Program-made: the position numbers and the translations under genes
Notes under the pieces: model-generated
What the model was told of the DNA's origin: nothing
Database searches by the model: none
The model's input: only the letters and a program-made list of their open reading frames with translations
Assembly: GCA_000759755.1 (NCBI GenBank)
Contig: BBMW01000007.1
Coordinates: 186,001 to 250,000, forward strand
Origin: Citrobacter werkmanii NBRC 105721
Lineage (GTDB): Bacteria > Pseudomonadota > Gammaproteobacteria > Enterobacterales > Enterobacteriaceae
Direction: 5' to 3'
DNA: 64,000 nucleotides
In this document: positions 9,498 to 20,235 of the stretch, in pieces
Position numbering within the stretch: the stretch's first letter is position 1
How the letters are laid out: each line of letters starts with the position of its first letter

Positions 9498-10244
9498 TCA
9501 GAACTTGTAGGTCACACCTACCGAGAAGATGCCAGACCAGGACTTATCGACCATCGGGCTATCCTTCACTTCATCACTCAAACGCACATAACGGCCAGTG
9601 CCGTATACGTTCCAGTTGCCAAGGAAGTTATAGCTCGCGGTCAACTCCAGGTATGGATCCCATCCATCGTCAGCGCTGTAGCTTTTCAGACCACTGCGGC
9701 GAGACTCGTGATTGGACACGCCATAATAATAGTCGTTGTAGTTTTCGCTGCTGTACTGCACACCGATACCCGGCGTCAAAGTCAGCGCACCGTTAGTGTA
9801 ACGGTAGAGCCATGCCAGATCCCAGATAAAGCCGTTGCTGTTATCCAGGGTATCACCCGCCAGAGCGGTACGCAGGAAACCATACTGGGTGTTATGTACA
9901 TACGAGAGGCCAGCCATCAGGCTGCTTTTACGCTTGTCGAGTTGGCGCAAAGCATGGCTGTCGCTGTCACCCGGCTTGAAGTGGGTCGGATCATAGTATG
10001 CCATGATGGAGAGCTTATCTGCCGCGTCATTCCACAGATAGTAGCCGCCACCCAGACCGTGGAACCAGACGTTATCGCCTTCATAGGTGACAACCGGAAC
10101 GGGATAAACATCGCGGTCATACTGTTTGTACGGGCTGTTAATCACGCCGACACCTGCACCAACAGTCCACTGGCTTTCCGCCTGTGCGGTGCTAACTGCG
10201 GTTGCGGCAAGGACGCCAAGTGCCAGAAGTTTGAGTTTGGTCAC
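9498..10244 (-). CDS. mipA: MltA-interacting outer membrane protein MipA
   Basis: Outer-membrane beta-barrel scaffold that in E. coli bridges the lytic transglycosylase MltA and PBP1B. With the GTG start at 10244 it has 248 residues, the E. coli length: TKLKLLALGVLAATAVSTAQA signal peptide, then barrel strands ending in the aromatic YKF. The open frame runs to 10556, but its extra residues are not conserved and precede the signal peptide. An AAGGAATTA ribosome site lies just upstream of the GTG. Monocistronic, with its own terminator. Confidence 0.94.
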   Translation of the reverse strand: MTKLKLLALGVLAATAVSTAQAESQWTVGAGVGVINSPYKQYDRDVYPVPVVTYEGDNVWFHGLGGGYYLWNDAADKLSIMAYYDPTHFKPGDSDSHALRQLDKRKSSLMAGLSYVHNTQYGFLRTALAGDTLDNSNGFIWDLAWLYRYTNGALTLTPGIGVQYSSENYNDYYYGVSNHESRRSGLKSYSADDGWDPYLELTASYNFLGNWNVYGTGRYVRLSDEVKDSPMVDKSWSGIFSVGVTYKF

Positions 10245-10558
10245 AATCCATAATTCCTTATTCAAATGTGTAGCGGTCAAAGTGTAATCGCCAATACGCT
10301 TCAGCCCAACTATTTTACGTATTAGTCCAGGAATGTAACCCCCTAATTTCTCAATGAGTGATGACATTTTGCTTGCAGGACAGTGAACACTGCATGAAAT
10401 CTGCCCCATTTCTTTACATAAGGTGTGCTTTTTTTGCTGATGAGTTATTGATATGCCGTTGAAATTCATTTGCGCATCCATGCAAGTTTTGCAAATGCCA
10501 TCTACGCTTAATTTTAGAAGGTGTATCACCGAATACGTTGATCTCCTGACCATCAAAA

Positions 10559-10574
10559 TGGCATGAGAGTTGCT
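10559..10574 (+). promoter_or_regulatory. Sigma-54 promoter for yeaGH
   Basis: TGGCAT-N5-TTGCT with the GG and GC elements exactly 10 bases apart fits the -24/-12 consensus. It lies about 105 bases upstream of yeaG. The E. coli yeaGH unit is known to be induced by nitrogen limitation through NtrC and sigma-54, so this is the expected site. Confidence 0.85.
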
Positions 10575-10677
10575 TATTTCTTCAGCAGCGACGTCGTTCA
10601 GTTTACCTCTTCAGGGGCCTCTACTATTCATATGAACGGCTCTTAACATGTGCTAAAAAACGAAAGGACGGCATACC

Positions 10678-12612
10678 ATGAATATATTCGATCACTATCG
10701 CCAGCGTTATGAAGCTGCCAAGGACGAAGAGTTCACGCTGCAGGAGTTTCTTACCACTTGTCGGCAAGATCGCAGTGCTTATGCCAACGCGGCAGAGCGG
10801 CTATTAATGGCTATTGGTGAACCTGTCATGGTTGACACTGCCCACGAACCTCGTCTTTCTCGACTCTTTTCGAATCGGGTAATTGCACGCTATCCCGCTT
10901 TCGAAGAGTTTTACGGCATGGAAGACGCCATTGAGCAGATTGTTTCTTATTTGAAACATGCAGCTCAAGGTCTGGAAGAGAAGAAACAGATTTTGTATCT
11001 GTTGGGGCCTGTGGGAGGGGGGAAATCATCTCTCGCTGAACGACTCAAGTCGCTGATGCAGAGAGTTCCGATTTATGTCCTGAGCGCCAATGGCGAACGT
11101 AGCCCGGTTAACGATCATCCGTTGTGCTTGTTTAATCCACAGGAAGACGCGCAGATCCTGGAAAAAGAGTATGGGATCCCGCGTCGCTATCTCGGGACGA
11201 TCATGTCGCCATGGGCGGCGAAACGTCTGCACGAGTTTGGCGGGGACATCACGAAATTCCGCGTCGTCAAAGTCTGGCCGTCTATTCTGGAGCAGATCGC
11301 TATCGCCAAAACGGAACCTGGTGATGAAAACAACCAGGATATCTCTGCGCTGGTCGGGAAAGTGGATATTCGTAAACTCGAACACCATGCTCAGAACGAT
11401 CCTGATGCCTACGGTTACTCGGGTGCGTTGTGCCGCGCTAACCAGGGGATTATGGAGTTCGTAGAGATGTTTAAAGCACCGATTAAAGTGCTGCATCCTC
11501 TGCTGACCGCCACCCAGGAAGGAAACTACAACGGGACAGAAGGTATCTCTGCCCTGCCGTTTAACGGAATTATTCTTGCCCACTCGAACGAGTCCGAATG
11601 GGTGACGTTCCGCAATAACAAAAACAATGAGGCGTTCCTTGACCGTGTTTACATTGTCAAAGTGCCTTATTGCCTGCGGATCTCCGAAGAGATCAAAATC
11701 TACGAGAAATTGCTTAACCACAGTGAGCTGACCCATGCGCCTTGCGCACCTGGCACGCTGGAAACGCTCTCTCGCTTCACCATTCTTTCTCGCCTGAAAG
11801 AACCAGAGAACTCGAGCATTTACTCGAAGATGCGCGTTTACGATGGCGAAAGTCTGAAAGATACCGATCCAAAAGCGAAATCCTATCAGGAGTATCGGGA
11901 TTACGCCGGGGTCGATGAGGGTATGAACGGTCTGTCCACGCGTTTCGCGTTTAAGATCCTCTCTCGCGTCTTTAACTTTGATCATGCCGAAGTCGCGGCA
12001 AACCCGGTGCATCTGTTCTACGTCCTGGAACAACAAATCGAGCGTGAGCAGTTCCCGCAGGAAATGGCAGAACGTTATCTTGAGTTCCTGAAAGGCTATC
12101 TGATCCCTAAATATGCTGAATTTATTGGCAAAGAGATTCAGACGGCTTATCTCGAATCCTATTCCGAATACGGACAGAACATATTCGACCGTTATGTCAC
12201 CTACGCGGATTTCTGGATTCAGGATCAGGAGTATCGTGACCCGGATACCGGTCAACTGTTCGATCGCGAGTCGCTGAACGCAGAGCTGGAGAAAATTGAG
12301 AAGCCAGCGGGTATCAGTAACCCGAAAGACTTCCGTAATGAGATCGTCAACTTTGTTCTGCGCGCCAGAGCGAATAACAGCGGTCGCAATCCAAATTGGA
12401 CCAGTTACGAAAAACTGCGCACGGTGATTGAGAAGAAAATGTTCTCTAATACCGAGGAGCTGCTGCCGGTTATTTCGTTCAACGCCAAAACCTCGACTGA
12501 CGAGCAGAAAAAGCACGACGATTTTGTCGACCGTATGATGGAAAAAGGCTACACGCGTAAGCAGGTACGTTTACTGTGCGAATGGTATTTGCGCGTACGT
12601 AAATCGTCTTAA
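10678..12612 (+). CDS. yeaG: Serine protein kinase YeaG (PrkA family)
   Basis: PrkA-type protein kinase of 644 residues, active in nitrogen and stationary-phase adaptation in E. coli. It has an N-terminal AAA-like domain with Walker A GPVGGGKSS at 110-118 and a C-terminal PrkA kinase-like domain. An ATG at 10678 follows AAAGGACGG. Expressed from the sigma-54 promoter at 10559-10574. Its usual partner yeaH follows, but an ERIC repeat lies between them. The long minus-strand open frame opposite is a codon-bias shadow. Confidence 0.96.
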   Translation: MNIFDHYRQRYEAAKDEEFTLQEFLTTCRQDRSAYANAAERLLMAIGEPVMVDTAHEPRLSRLFSNRVIARYPAFEEFYGMEDAIEQIVSYLKHAAQGLEEKKQILYLLGPVGGGKSSLAERLKSLMQRVPIYVLSANGERSPVNDHPLCLFNPQEDAQILEKEYGIPRRYLGTIMSPWAAKRLHEFGGDITKFRVVKVWPSILEQIAIAKTEPGDENNQDISALVGKVDIRKLEHHAQNDPDAYGYSGALCRANQGIMEFVEMFKAPIKVLHPLLTATQEGNYNGTEGISALPFNGIILAHSNESEWVTFRNNKNNEAFLDRVYIVKVPYCLRISEEIKIYEKLLNHSELTHAPCAPGTLETLSRFTILSRLKEPENSSIYSKMRVYDGESLKDTDPKAKSYQEYRDYAGVDEGMNGLSTRFAFKILSRVFNFDHAEVAANPVHLFYVLEQQIEREQFPQEMAERYLEFLKGYLIPKYAEFIGKEIQTAYLESYSEYGQNIFDRYVTYADFWIQDQEYRDPDTGQLFDRESLNAELEKIEKPAGISNPKDFRNEIVNFVLRARANNSGRNPNWTSYEKLRTVIEKKMFSNTEELLPVISFNAKTSTDEQKKHDDFVDRMMEKGYTRKQVRLLCEWYLRVRKSS

Positions 12613-12670
12613 GAGCATAAATGGCCCGGACAACTTATCCGTTTACCGGGCCTATATTTCTTCTGTACGC

Positions 12671-14098
<1,428 letters not shown>

Positions 14099-14109
14099 GC
14101 GACCACTTT

Positions 14110-14133
14110 CAGCCGAGGCTTCGGCTTCGGCTG
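14110..14133 (+). terminator. Stable UUCG hairpin after yeaH
   Basis: A 10-bp stem (CAGCCGAGGC / GCTTCGGCTG, one G-U pair) closed by a TTCG tetraloop lies 11 bases after yeaH. No T run follows, so it may protect the 3' end rather than terminate. Confidence 0.5.
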
Positions 14134-14252
14134 ATTACATTACCCTGTATCATGATCGTGACATTTTGCAATGGTTTATCCCGCCGCTTCGTTAGAGCGA
14201 ATGTGGAGCATGTGGTAAAATCGCATCTCTAACCTATGGGCTGTAATTCATT

Positions 14253-15743
14253 ATGAAGTTGCATCATAAAGCGCTCAGGCTCTTTATCTCAGTCAGCGTT
14301 ATTGTTTTGACATCTTCTTTTTTGGTTTATGAACTCATTGCCAGCGATAAGGCAATGAATGCCTATATGCGCTATATCAATGAGAAAGCCGACTCCTCCT
14401 TTCTCTATGATAAGTACACCAATCAGAGTATTGCAGCCCATCTGATGCGCACCTTTTCATCCCCTAAGGAACCCGCATCGGTCGAACAACAAAAAGCGTT
14501 CTGCGATGCTTTCGATAGCGTTAACGGTACACATGGGCTCAATCTCACAACGCATAATTACCTGCCATTACACGGTACGCTGCAGACCACCTCAACCAAA
14601 TGTAGCGGGCAACTCGAAGACGTATTCCTGCTACCCTCTTTTGACCGGGCGGTGAACGTCAATCGCCTGCAAAAAGATTACGGTCAGGGATTAGGAACGC
14701 TGGAGTATAAATTTCGCTACTACGTCGATCTCAAGAATAACTACGTCTATTTTTATAATCTGATCGACTCACGGAAATTTGCGATACACAACTGGACATT
14801 TTTGCAAAAAGGCTCGCTGGGCATCGATCAGAATGATATTGACGGTATTTTCACGGGTCGCACGGTGATTTCCAGCATTTATGAGGATAACCTGACCGAG
14901 AAAAAGGTGATGAGCTTTTTAACCCCGGTCTACTATGCCGGTAAGCTAAAAGGCGTGGTGATGGTGGATATCAACAAAGAAAATTTAAAGAATATTTTCT
15001 ATACCAGCGATCGTCCTCTGGTCTGGCGCTATCTTAACGTGACGCTCTCTGATATCAGCTCAGGTAAAGAGATCCACGTTCACCAAAGTGAGACCAATCT
15101 ATTCCGCTACGTTCACTACGAGAAGGACATCCCTGGTGGCATACGCGTCACCTTATCTCTTGATTTTATGTACTTTATCGTCTCATCGTGGAAAATATTC
15201 GTCTTCTATCTCCTGGCAACGATACTGCTGCTGAATATGGTCAGAACTCATTTTCGCTTGTATCACAACGTCACACGGGAAAATATCAGCGATGCGATGA
15301 CCGGACTCTATAACCGTAAAATTTTGACGCCGATGCTCGAACAACGTTTGCAGCAGTTGGTCAACACGGGAACCCTCGTGACCTTTATCGCCATTGATTG
15401 CGATAAGCTAAAAGTTATTAATGACACATTGGGGCATAAGGAAGGCGATCGCATTATCACCCTTCTGGCCAAGGCCATTCAGAGCTCTATTCGAAAAAGC
15501 GACTATGCCATCCGCCTTGGCGGGGATGAATTTTGCATCATCCTTATCGATCATCCCAGTGAATTAACGCACAGCATGCTGGAACGGATTCGCTACAACT
15601 TACAAATTATTGCGCAAGATATATCAATCAGCTTCTCTGTCGGGATTTATAATATGCAGCCAAACGACACCATTGATGATGCTTACAAAGCATCGGATGC
15701 CCAACTCTATCTGAACAAACAGAAAAAACGCGCCGATGCGTAA
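14253..15743 (+). CDS. dgcJ: Diguanylate cyclase DgcJ (YeaJ)
   Basis: Membrane-bound GGDEF enzyme making cyclic di-GMP from two GTP. It has 496 residues, the E. coli length. A first membrane helix lies at about 8-29, a large periplasmic sensing domain follows, then a second helix near 310-330 (FVFYLLATILLLNMV). The catalytic GGDEF domain carries LGGDEFCIIL near residue 424, intact. In E. coli, yeaI lies between yeaH and yeaJ, but here yeaI is absent. Confidence 0.93.
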   Translation: MKLHHKALRLFISVSVIVLTSSFLVYELIASDKAMNAYMRYINEKADSSFLYDKYTNQSIAAHLMRTFSSPKEPASVEQQKAFCDAFDSVNGTHGLNLTTHNYLPLHGTLQTTSTKCSGQLEDVFLLPSFDRAVNVNRLQKDYGQGLGTLEYKFRYYVDLKNNYVYFYNLIDSRKFAIHNWTFLQKGSLGIDQNDIDGIFTGRTVISSIYEDNLTEKKVMSFLTPVYYAGKLKGVVMVDINKENLKNIFYTSDRPLVWRYLNVTLSDISSGKEIHVHQSETNLFRYVHYEKDIPGGIRVTLSLDFMYFIVSSWKIFVFYLLATILLLNMVRTHFRLYHNVTRENISDAMTGLYNRKILTPMLEQRLQQLVNTGTLVTFIAIDCDKLKVINDTLGHKEGDRIITLLAKAIQSSIRKSDYAIRLGGDEFCIILIDHPSELTHSMLERIRYNLQIIAQDISISFSVGIYNMQPNDTIDDAYKASDAQLYLNKQKKRADA

Positions 15744-15787
15744 TCATTTTTCAGCCAGGATTTTTATTGTTGTACCAGGAGCAAGTC

Positions 15788-16303
15788 ATGACGGAAGTGA
15801 ACAAAGGTAACGCAACGCATCAGCGTTTAATTTCGCTGTTATCAGAACAGGGCGCGACGTATCGTGTGGTTAGCCATGAAGCCGTCGGCAAATGTGAAGC
15901 GGTCTCTGAAATTCGCGGTACTGCACTGGGTCAGGGCGCAAAAGCGTTGGTCTGTAAAGTAAAGGGTAACGGCGTTAATCAGCATGTACTGGCGATTCTC
16001 TCTGCTGACCAGCAGGCCGACCTGAGCCTGTTGGCCGGTCATATCGGCGGGTTGCGAGCATCGCTCGCCAGCCCGGCGGAAGTCGATGAACTGACAGGTT
16101 GCGTATTTGGCGCCATCCCACCGTTTAGTTTTCATCCGAATCTCAAACTGGTCGCCGATCCGCTGCTGTTTGAACGTTTTAATGAAATTGCGTTTAATGC
16201 CGGAATGCTGGAGAAATCCGTGATCATGGATACTGCTGATTACCTGCGAATTGCACAACCGGAATTAATTCCGTTCCGCCGCGTTCAATCACAGCCGAGT
16301 TAG
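15788..16303 (+). CDS. yeaK: YbaK/EbsC-type aminoacyl-tRNA deacylase YeaK
   Basis: Trans-editing-fold protein related to ProX/YbaK, thought to remove mischarged amino acids (seryl- or threonyl-type) from tRNA. It has 171 residues, slightly longer than the 167 of E. coli because of a variant C-terminus (FRRVQSQPS). Conserved pieces include HEAVGKCEAVSEIRGT, the lysine in AKALVCKVKG and GCVFGAIPPFSF. The ATG at 15788 follows AGGAGCAAGTC. The open frame extends seven codons upstream without conservation. Follows dgcJ by 44 bases. Confidence 0.92.
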   Translation: MTEVNKGNATHQRLISLLSEQGATYRVVSHEAVGKCEAVSEIRGTALGQGAKALVCKVKGNGVNQHVLAILSADQQADLSLLAGHIGGLRASLASPAEVDELTGCVFGAIPPFSFHPNLKLVADPLLFERFNEIAFNAGMLEKSVIMDTADYLRIAQPELIPFRRVQSQPS

Positions 16304-16358
16304 CAGTAAAAAACGTCACATAGTGCATTAGCTCAAAAAAAATCATTATCATTAAATA

Positions 16359-16409
16359 AAGCCTGTTCCGTCACGCGTTTACGCGTACAGTAAGCAGGCT
16401 TATTTTTTC
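16359..16409 (+). terminator. Terminator after yeaK
   Basis: Outer stem AAGCCTG / CAGGCTT enclosing an inner ACGCG-TTTA-CGCGT stem, then ATTTTTTC. It lies in the interval where E. coli carries the tiny gene yoaI, which I do not find here. Confidence 0.75.
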
Positions 16410-16428
16410 TTTTGGCAAGGAAACTACG

Positions 16429-16875
16429 ATGTTTGATGTCACTCTGCTGATCCTCCTCGGACTGGCAGCTCTGGGCTTTGTCAGCCACAACACCACTGTC
16501 GCTGTTTCAATTCTGGTGCTGATCATCGTCCGTGTAACCCCTCTGAATACGTTCTTTCCGTGGATTGAAAAACAGGGCCTGACCGTCGGGATTATTATTC
16601 TGACTATCGGCGTAATGGCCCCGATCGCCAGCGGAACGCTACCGCCCTCCACGCTCATTCACTCCTTTGTAAACTGGAAATCCCTGGTCGCGATTGCCGT
16701 CGGCGTGGTTGTCTCCTGGCTTGGCGGGCGCGGCGTCACGTTGATGGGCAGCCAGCCCCAGCTTGTTGCCGGTTTACTGGTCGGTACGGTGCTGGGCGTG
16801 GCGCTGTTTCGCGGCGTGCCGGTGGGGCCGCTTATTGCGGCAGGTCTGGTCTCATTGATTGTTGGGAAGCAGTAG
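16429..16875 (+). CDS. yeaL: UPF0756 membrane protein YeaL
   Basis: A 148-residue inner-membrane protein of unknown function, with about four helices (around 5-30, 45-70, 80-105 and 115-145). It is near identical to E. coli YeaL in length and in the ends [17 protein letters not shown] and LIVGKQ. AAGGAAA precedes the ATG. It converges on nimR, with only four bases between the stop codons, and its terminator lies inside the nimR coding sequence. Confidence 0.93.
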   Translation: MFDVTLLILLGLAALGFVSHNTTVAVSILVLIIVRVTPLNTFFPWIEKQGLTVGIIILTIGVMAPIASGTLPPSTLIHSFVNWKSLVAIAVGVVVSWLGGRGVTLMGSQPQLVAGLLVGTVLGVALFRGVPVGPLIAAGLVSLIVGKQ

Positions 16876-16879
16876 CAAG

Positions 16880-17650
16880 TCAGCTCAGATAACGGCCTGG
16901 AGTCTGCCCCAGGCCTTTTTTGAACATCGTGATAAATGCGGTGGTTGAATCATAACCGAGCATTTGCGCGACCTGCTGCACGTTATGACCATCGATCAGC
17001 GCCTGCAGCGCCAGAATCAACTGCAGCTGATGACGCCAGCGGCGAAAGCTCAATCCCGTTTCTTTGACGACCAGCCGAGCAAGGTTGCGCTCACTCATCG
17101 CAAATACGCTGGCCCACTGCCCCAGCGTCTGCCATTGGGCGGGCTCTCGCGCCATCGTCGCGACCATTCTGCGGATTTTCGGATGATCGGAAACCGGCAA
17201 CTGCAGTTGCTCCTGCGGCTGCTGCGGGAGTTCATCAAACAACACCTGCGTCAGTCGCTGAGTTGACGGTTCCAGCCGCTGGCCGTCCGTTTTCGACGCC
17301 AGCGCCAGAATAAGCTCCCGACACAAGGGAGATATCTTTAGCGTACAACAGCGCTCAGGCATCACGACGGCATGAGGTTCAATAAACAAGAAGCACAATT
17401 GTGCGCCTACGGTTACATGGTTACTGTGCGGAATTTCACCAGGGATCCATACCGCATATTGGGGAGGCACCATCCACATGGCATTTTCGACCTCGCAGGT
17501 AATCGCGCCATGCAAAGCCAGAATCAACTGCCCCTTACGATGCTGATGCAGCGGACTAAAGAGTTCATCTTCCCGGGCCTGAATGCAGAACGCCACCGCG
17601 GCATCATGGTGAAGGTCAGGTTCATACCCATCCAATCTTAGTCCCAACAT
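16880..17650 (-). CDS. nimR: AraC-family regulator NimR (YeaM)
   Basis: AraC/XylS-type transcription factor that in E. coli represses the neighbouring exporter nimT. It has 256 residues: a cupin sensing domain in the first half (HQHRKGQLILALHG) and two C-terminal helix-turn-helix units (MSERNLARLV and VAQMLGYDSTTAFITMFKKGLGQTPGRY). Divergently transcribed from nimT across about 100 bases, the usual layout for local control. A longer N-terminus, as in some annotations of 273 residues, is possible but lacks a clear upstream start. Confidence 0.92.
   Translation of the reverse strand: MLGLRLDGYEPDLHHDAAVAFCIQAREDELFSPLHQHRKGQLILALHGAITCEVENAMWMVPPQYAVWIPGEIPHSNHVTVGAQLCFLFIEPHAVVMPERCCTLKISPLCRELILALASKTDGQRLEPSTQRLTQVLFDELPQQPQEQLQLPVSDHPKIRRMVATMAREPAQWQTLGQWASVFAMSERNLARLVVKETGLSFRRWRHQLQLILALQALIDGHNVQQVAQMLGYDSTTAFITMFKKGLGQTPGRYLS
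16894..16921 (+). terminator. yeaL terminator inside the nimR coding region
   Basis: Stem GGCCTGG / CCAGGCC followed by six T on the plus strand. It lies entirely within the last 14 or so codons of nimR, so the same bases serve as the yeaL terminator and encode the NimR C-terminus. Confidence 0.8.
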
Positions 17651-17749
17651 AAGAATGTCCGATTTTAGCGATAAACTGTCATTTTAGCTTGATTCACTCA
17701 TGGCGTAAAAACGCTAAGGTATCGCCTCGCCTGACAAGATGAGAAAAAA

Positions 17750-18937
17750 ATGATAAATACGCCTTCCTCCCGCGGTAAAAACGCTGCTTTGCTGATCGCG
17801 GGTATCCTGATGATTGCCACCACGCTGCGCGTTACCTTTACCGGTGCCGCCCCGCTATTAGATGCAATTCGTGCCGACTACGGTCTGAGTACCGCCCAAA
17901 CGGGACTGTTGACCACCCTTCCGCTGCTGGCCTTCGCGCTGGTATCCCCTCTGGCCGCAGCCGTTGCGCGCCGCTGGGGCATCGAACGCAGCCTGTTTGC
18001 CGCTATGCTGCTGATTTGCGCCGGTATTACGATACGCTCGCTGCCCTCACCGGGATTGCTGTTTATCGGTACCGCTATCATCGGGTGCGGAATCGCCCTG
18101 GGCAATGTCCTGTTGCCAGGGCTGATAAAGCGTGATTATGCCCAGCATGTGGCAAAACTGACTGGCGCATACTCGCTGACCATGGGCGCAGCGGCGGCGC
18201 TGGGTTCAGCCATGGTTGTTCCGCTGGCGTTAAATGGATTTGGCTGGCGCGGCGCACTGATGGTGTTGATGGTTTTTCCGCTGCTGGCGCTGGTTATCTG
18301 GTTACCCCAATGCCGTCAGACGACCAATGCCAGCCTGAGTAACTCACGCGCATTACATTCCCGTGCAATCTGGCGCTCCAGCCTCGCCTGGCAGGTGACC
18401 CTGTTTCTGGGAATCAACTCACTTATCTATTACGTGATCATCGGCTGGTTGCCCGCCATTTTAATCAGCCACGGTTACAGCGAGGCGCAGGCCGGTTCAT
18501 TGCACGGTTTACTGCAACTGGCGACCGCCGCGCCAGGGTTATTGATTCCCCTCGTCCTGAACAGATTCAAGGATCAGCGAGCCATCGCCGCCCTGGTTTC
18601 GGTAATGTGCGCCGTTGGCGCGGCGGGATTCGCCATAATGCCCGACCAGGCTTTGCTGTGGACCATTCTGTTTGGCTTTGGCTCAGGTGCGACCATGATC
18701 CTCGGCTTGACCTTCATTGGCCTGCGCGCAAGCTCTGCACATCAGGCCGCGGCGTTGTCCGGAATGGCGCAGTCTGTCGGGTATTTACTGGCCGCCTGCG
18801 GGCCACCGTTGATGGGTAAAATTCACGACCTCAACGGTAGCTGGCTGATTCCATTAGCGGGTGTCGCCGGGTTAGCGGTGCTGATGGCCGTGTTTGGTCT
18901 GTGCGCAGGGCGCGATCGGGAGATCGCGAACGCATAA
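17750..18937 (+). CDS. nimT: 2-nitroimidazole MFS exporter NimT (YeaN)
   Basis: Twelve-helix major facilitator of the CynX/NimT type, 395 residues. In E. coli it exports 2-nitroimidazole and gives resistance when NimR repression is lifted. Hydrophobic segments run throughout, with a typical cytoplasmic loop near residues 190-205 (QCRQTTNASLSNSRALHSR). The end of the protein is charged (CAGRDREIANA). Divergent from nimR. Confidence 0.92.
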   Translation: MINTPSSRGKNAALLIAGILMIATTLRVTFTGAAPLLDAIRADYGLSTAQTGLLTTLPLLAFALVSPLAAAVARRWGIERSLFAAMLLICAGITIRSLPSPGLLFIGTAIIGCGIALGNVLLPGLIKRDYAQHVAKLTGAYSLTMGAAAALGSAMVVPLALNGFGWRGALMVLMVFPLLALVIWLPQCRQTTNASLSNSRALHSRAIWRSSLAWQVTLFLGINSLIYYVIIGWLPAILISHGYSEAQAGSLHGLLQLATAAPGLLIPLVLNRFKDQRAIAALVSVMCAVGAAGFAIMPDQALLWTILFGFGSGATMILGLTFIGLRASSAHQAAALSGMAQSVGYLLAACGPPLMGKIHDLNGSWLIPLAGVAGLAVLMAVFGLCAGRDREIANA

Positions 18938-18943
18938 TGTAGC

Positions 18944-18968
18944 GGGCAGGTTAGCTAACCTCCTGCCC
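18944..18968. terminator. Bidirectional hairpin after nimT
   Basis: Stem GGGCAGG / CCTGCCC around a self-complementary core, AGGTTAGCTAACCT. It lies between convergent nimT and the glutaminase gene. Confidence 0.65.
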
Positions 18969-18974
18969 TACATT

Positions 18975-19682
18975 TTATCCCCGCGCGGCGCGGAGCATCG
19001 CCTGGACTAACGGCACGGGTTTACCCGCCAGCGCGCCACGTTCATGCTGAAAGAGTGTGCCAACAAAAAAAGGATGCGTTACCAGTTCAATGGCGCGAAT
19101 ATCTCCGGCATCATCCCAACCGGTCACCCGGAGATCGCCGCTCTCAAGCTCGGCAGCAAAAGCGTCCGACACACCATAGTTGCAGTGATACCCCTCAGAG
19201 ATAGCATCGCGTCCATAGGCTTTCGCAATCAGCGTATTGGCCCGGAGCTCAATATCATCCGTTTTTTCTACCAACGAGCAGGTCAACGGCGCGATCACCA
19301 TTCGCCCAGTGGTATCCGTTTCGGCATGCGCGGCATCGCTCCAGCCCAGCACGTTACGGGCATACTCCAGTATGGCGTGTTGGAAACCACCACAGGTGCC
19401 TAAAAATGGAATGCTGTTTTCGCGTGCGTAGCGTATCGCAATCAGCGCACCTTCTGGGTGTCGATAGGGGCTGCCTGGCACGACCCAGATGGCATCGTAG
19501 CCAATCAGATCTTCGCTGCTATTGATATCAGAAGTGGTTAGCCAGTCATAATCAGCCACCAACTCCAGCACGGCAGCAGCATCATCAATAGCAAGGGGAA
19601 TAGCCTGGTGCGCCACAATATCGGGGTTGTAATCGCCCACCAGCGCAATGCGAAGCGTATCTTTTATCGGGGAAATGTCCAT
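18975..19682 (-). CDS. Stand-alone CTP-synthase-like glutamine amidotransferase
   Basis: A 235-residue class I glutamine amidotransferase resembling the C-terminal glutaminase half of CTP synthase, without the synthase half. The nucleophile is C97 in LGTCGGFQHA, the oxyanion strand is WVVPGSPYRHPEGA, and the late histidine-glutamate pair is FQHER. The physiological acceptor of the ammonia is unknown. The ATG at 19682 follows AAGGAAACC, while the frame to 19706 adds eight residues. It is absent from the E. coli K-12 order between nimT and yeaO. Not essential for CTP synthesis, since pyrG lies elsewhere in such genomes. Confidence 0.85.
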   Translation of the reverse strand: MDISPIKDTLRIALVGDYNPDIVAHQAIPLAIDDAAAVLELVADYDWLTTSDINSSEDLIGYDAIWVVPGSPYRHPEGALIAIRYARENSIPFLGTCGGFQHAILEYARNVLGWSDAAHAETDTTGRMVIAPLTCSLVEKTDDIELRANTLIAKAYGRDAISEGYHCNYGVSDAFAAELESGDLRVTGWDDAGDIRAIELVTHPFFVGTLFQHERGALAGKPVPLVQAMLRAARG

Positions 19683-19880
19683 TAAGGTTTCCTTATGTCC
19701 AGACAATGAGGGACAACATAAGGAGCCTCAGCCTACCGACTTTTCATCGGTATCACAATCCCTTAAATTGGGAGTCCAGGCTGGCAAAATGCTATAATGG
19801 TCACGTTTTAGGATCTTATTTAACCGTAATAAAAATGATGCTAAATAGCAAAGCGGCAGCTTAACAGAGCGGATGAAGAG

Positions 19881-20228
19881 ATGAATATTCAGTGTAAACG
19901 CGTGTATGACCCGGCAGAAGCAAGCGATGGTTATCGCGTCCTGGTCGACCGGTTGTGGCCACGTGGGATAAAAAAGACTGATCTTGCTTTCAATGAATGG
20001 AATAAAGCGCTGACGCCGTCATCAGATTTACGTAAAGCATTTCACGCAGAACTGATTGATTTTGCGCACTTCTCTCAGCAGTACCGTACCGAACTGGCCC
20101 AACAGCAGCAGGAAGGAAAGCGTCTCGCAGAGATTGCCCGGCAGCAAACCTTAACGCTACTGTATGCGGCGAAGAATACTCAGCAAAACCACGCGCTGGT
20201 ACTGGCTGAATGGCTACGTCAATACTAA
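19881..20228 (+). CDS. yeaO: DUF488 family protein YeaO
   Basis: A 115-residue protein matching E. coli YeaO, family DUF488, function unknown. Typical opening MNIQCKRVYDP followed by VDRLWPRGIKK, the family signature. AGAG ribosome site before the ATG. Convergent with yoaF, seven bases apart. Confidence 0.93.
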   Translation: MNIQCKRVYDPAEASDGYRVLVDRLWPRGIKKTDLAFNEWNKALTPSSDLRKAFHAELIDFAHFSQQYRTELAQQQQEGKRLAEIARQQTLTLLYAAKNTQQNHALVLAEWLRQY

Positions 20229-20235
20229 CAGCAGA

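Noticed and set aside
11026-12516. 496-residue open frame opposite yeaG
   Set aside because: Shadow of a conserved gene, low-complexity composition and no start signal.
16340-16356. Fur-like AATCATTATCATTAAAT after yeaK
   Set aside because: Only one half resembles a Fur site, and it lies just before a terminator, with no iron gene next to it.
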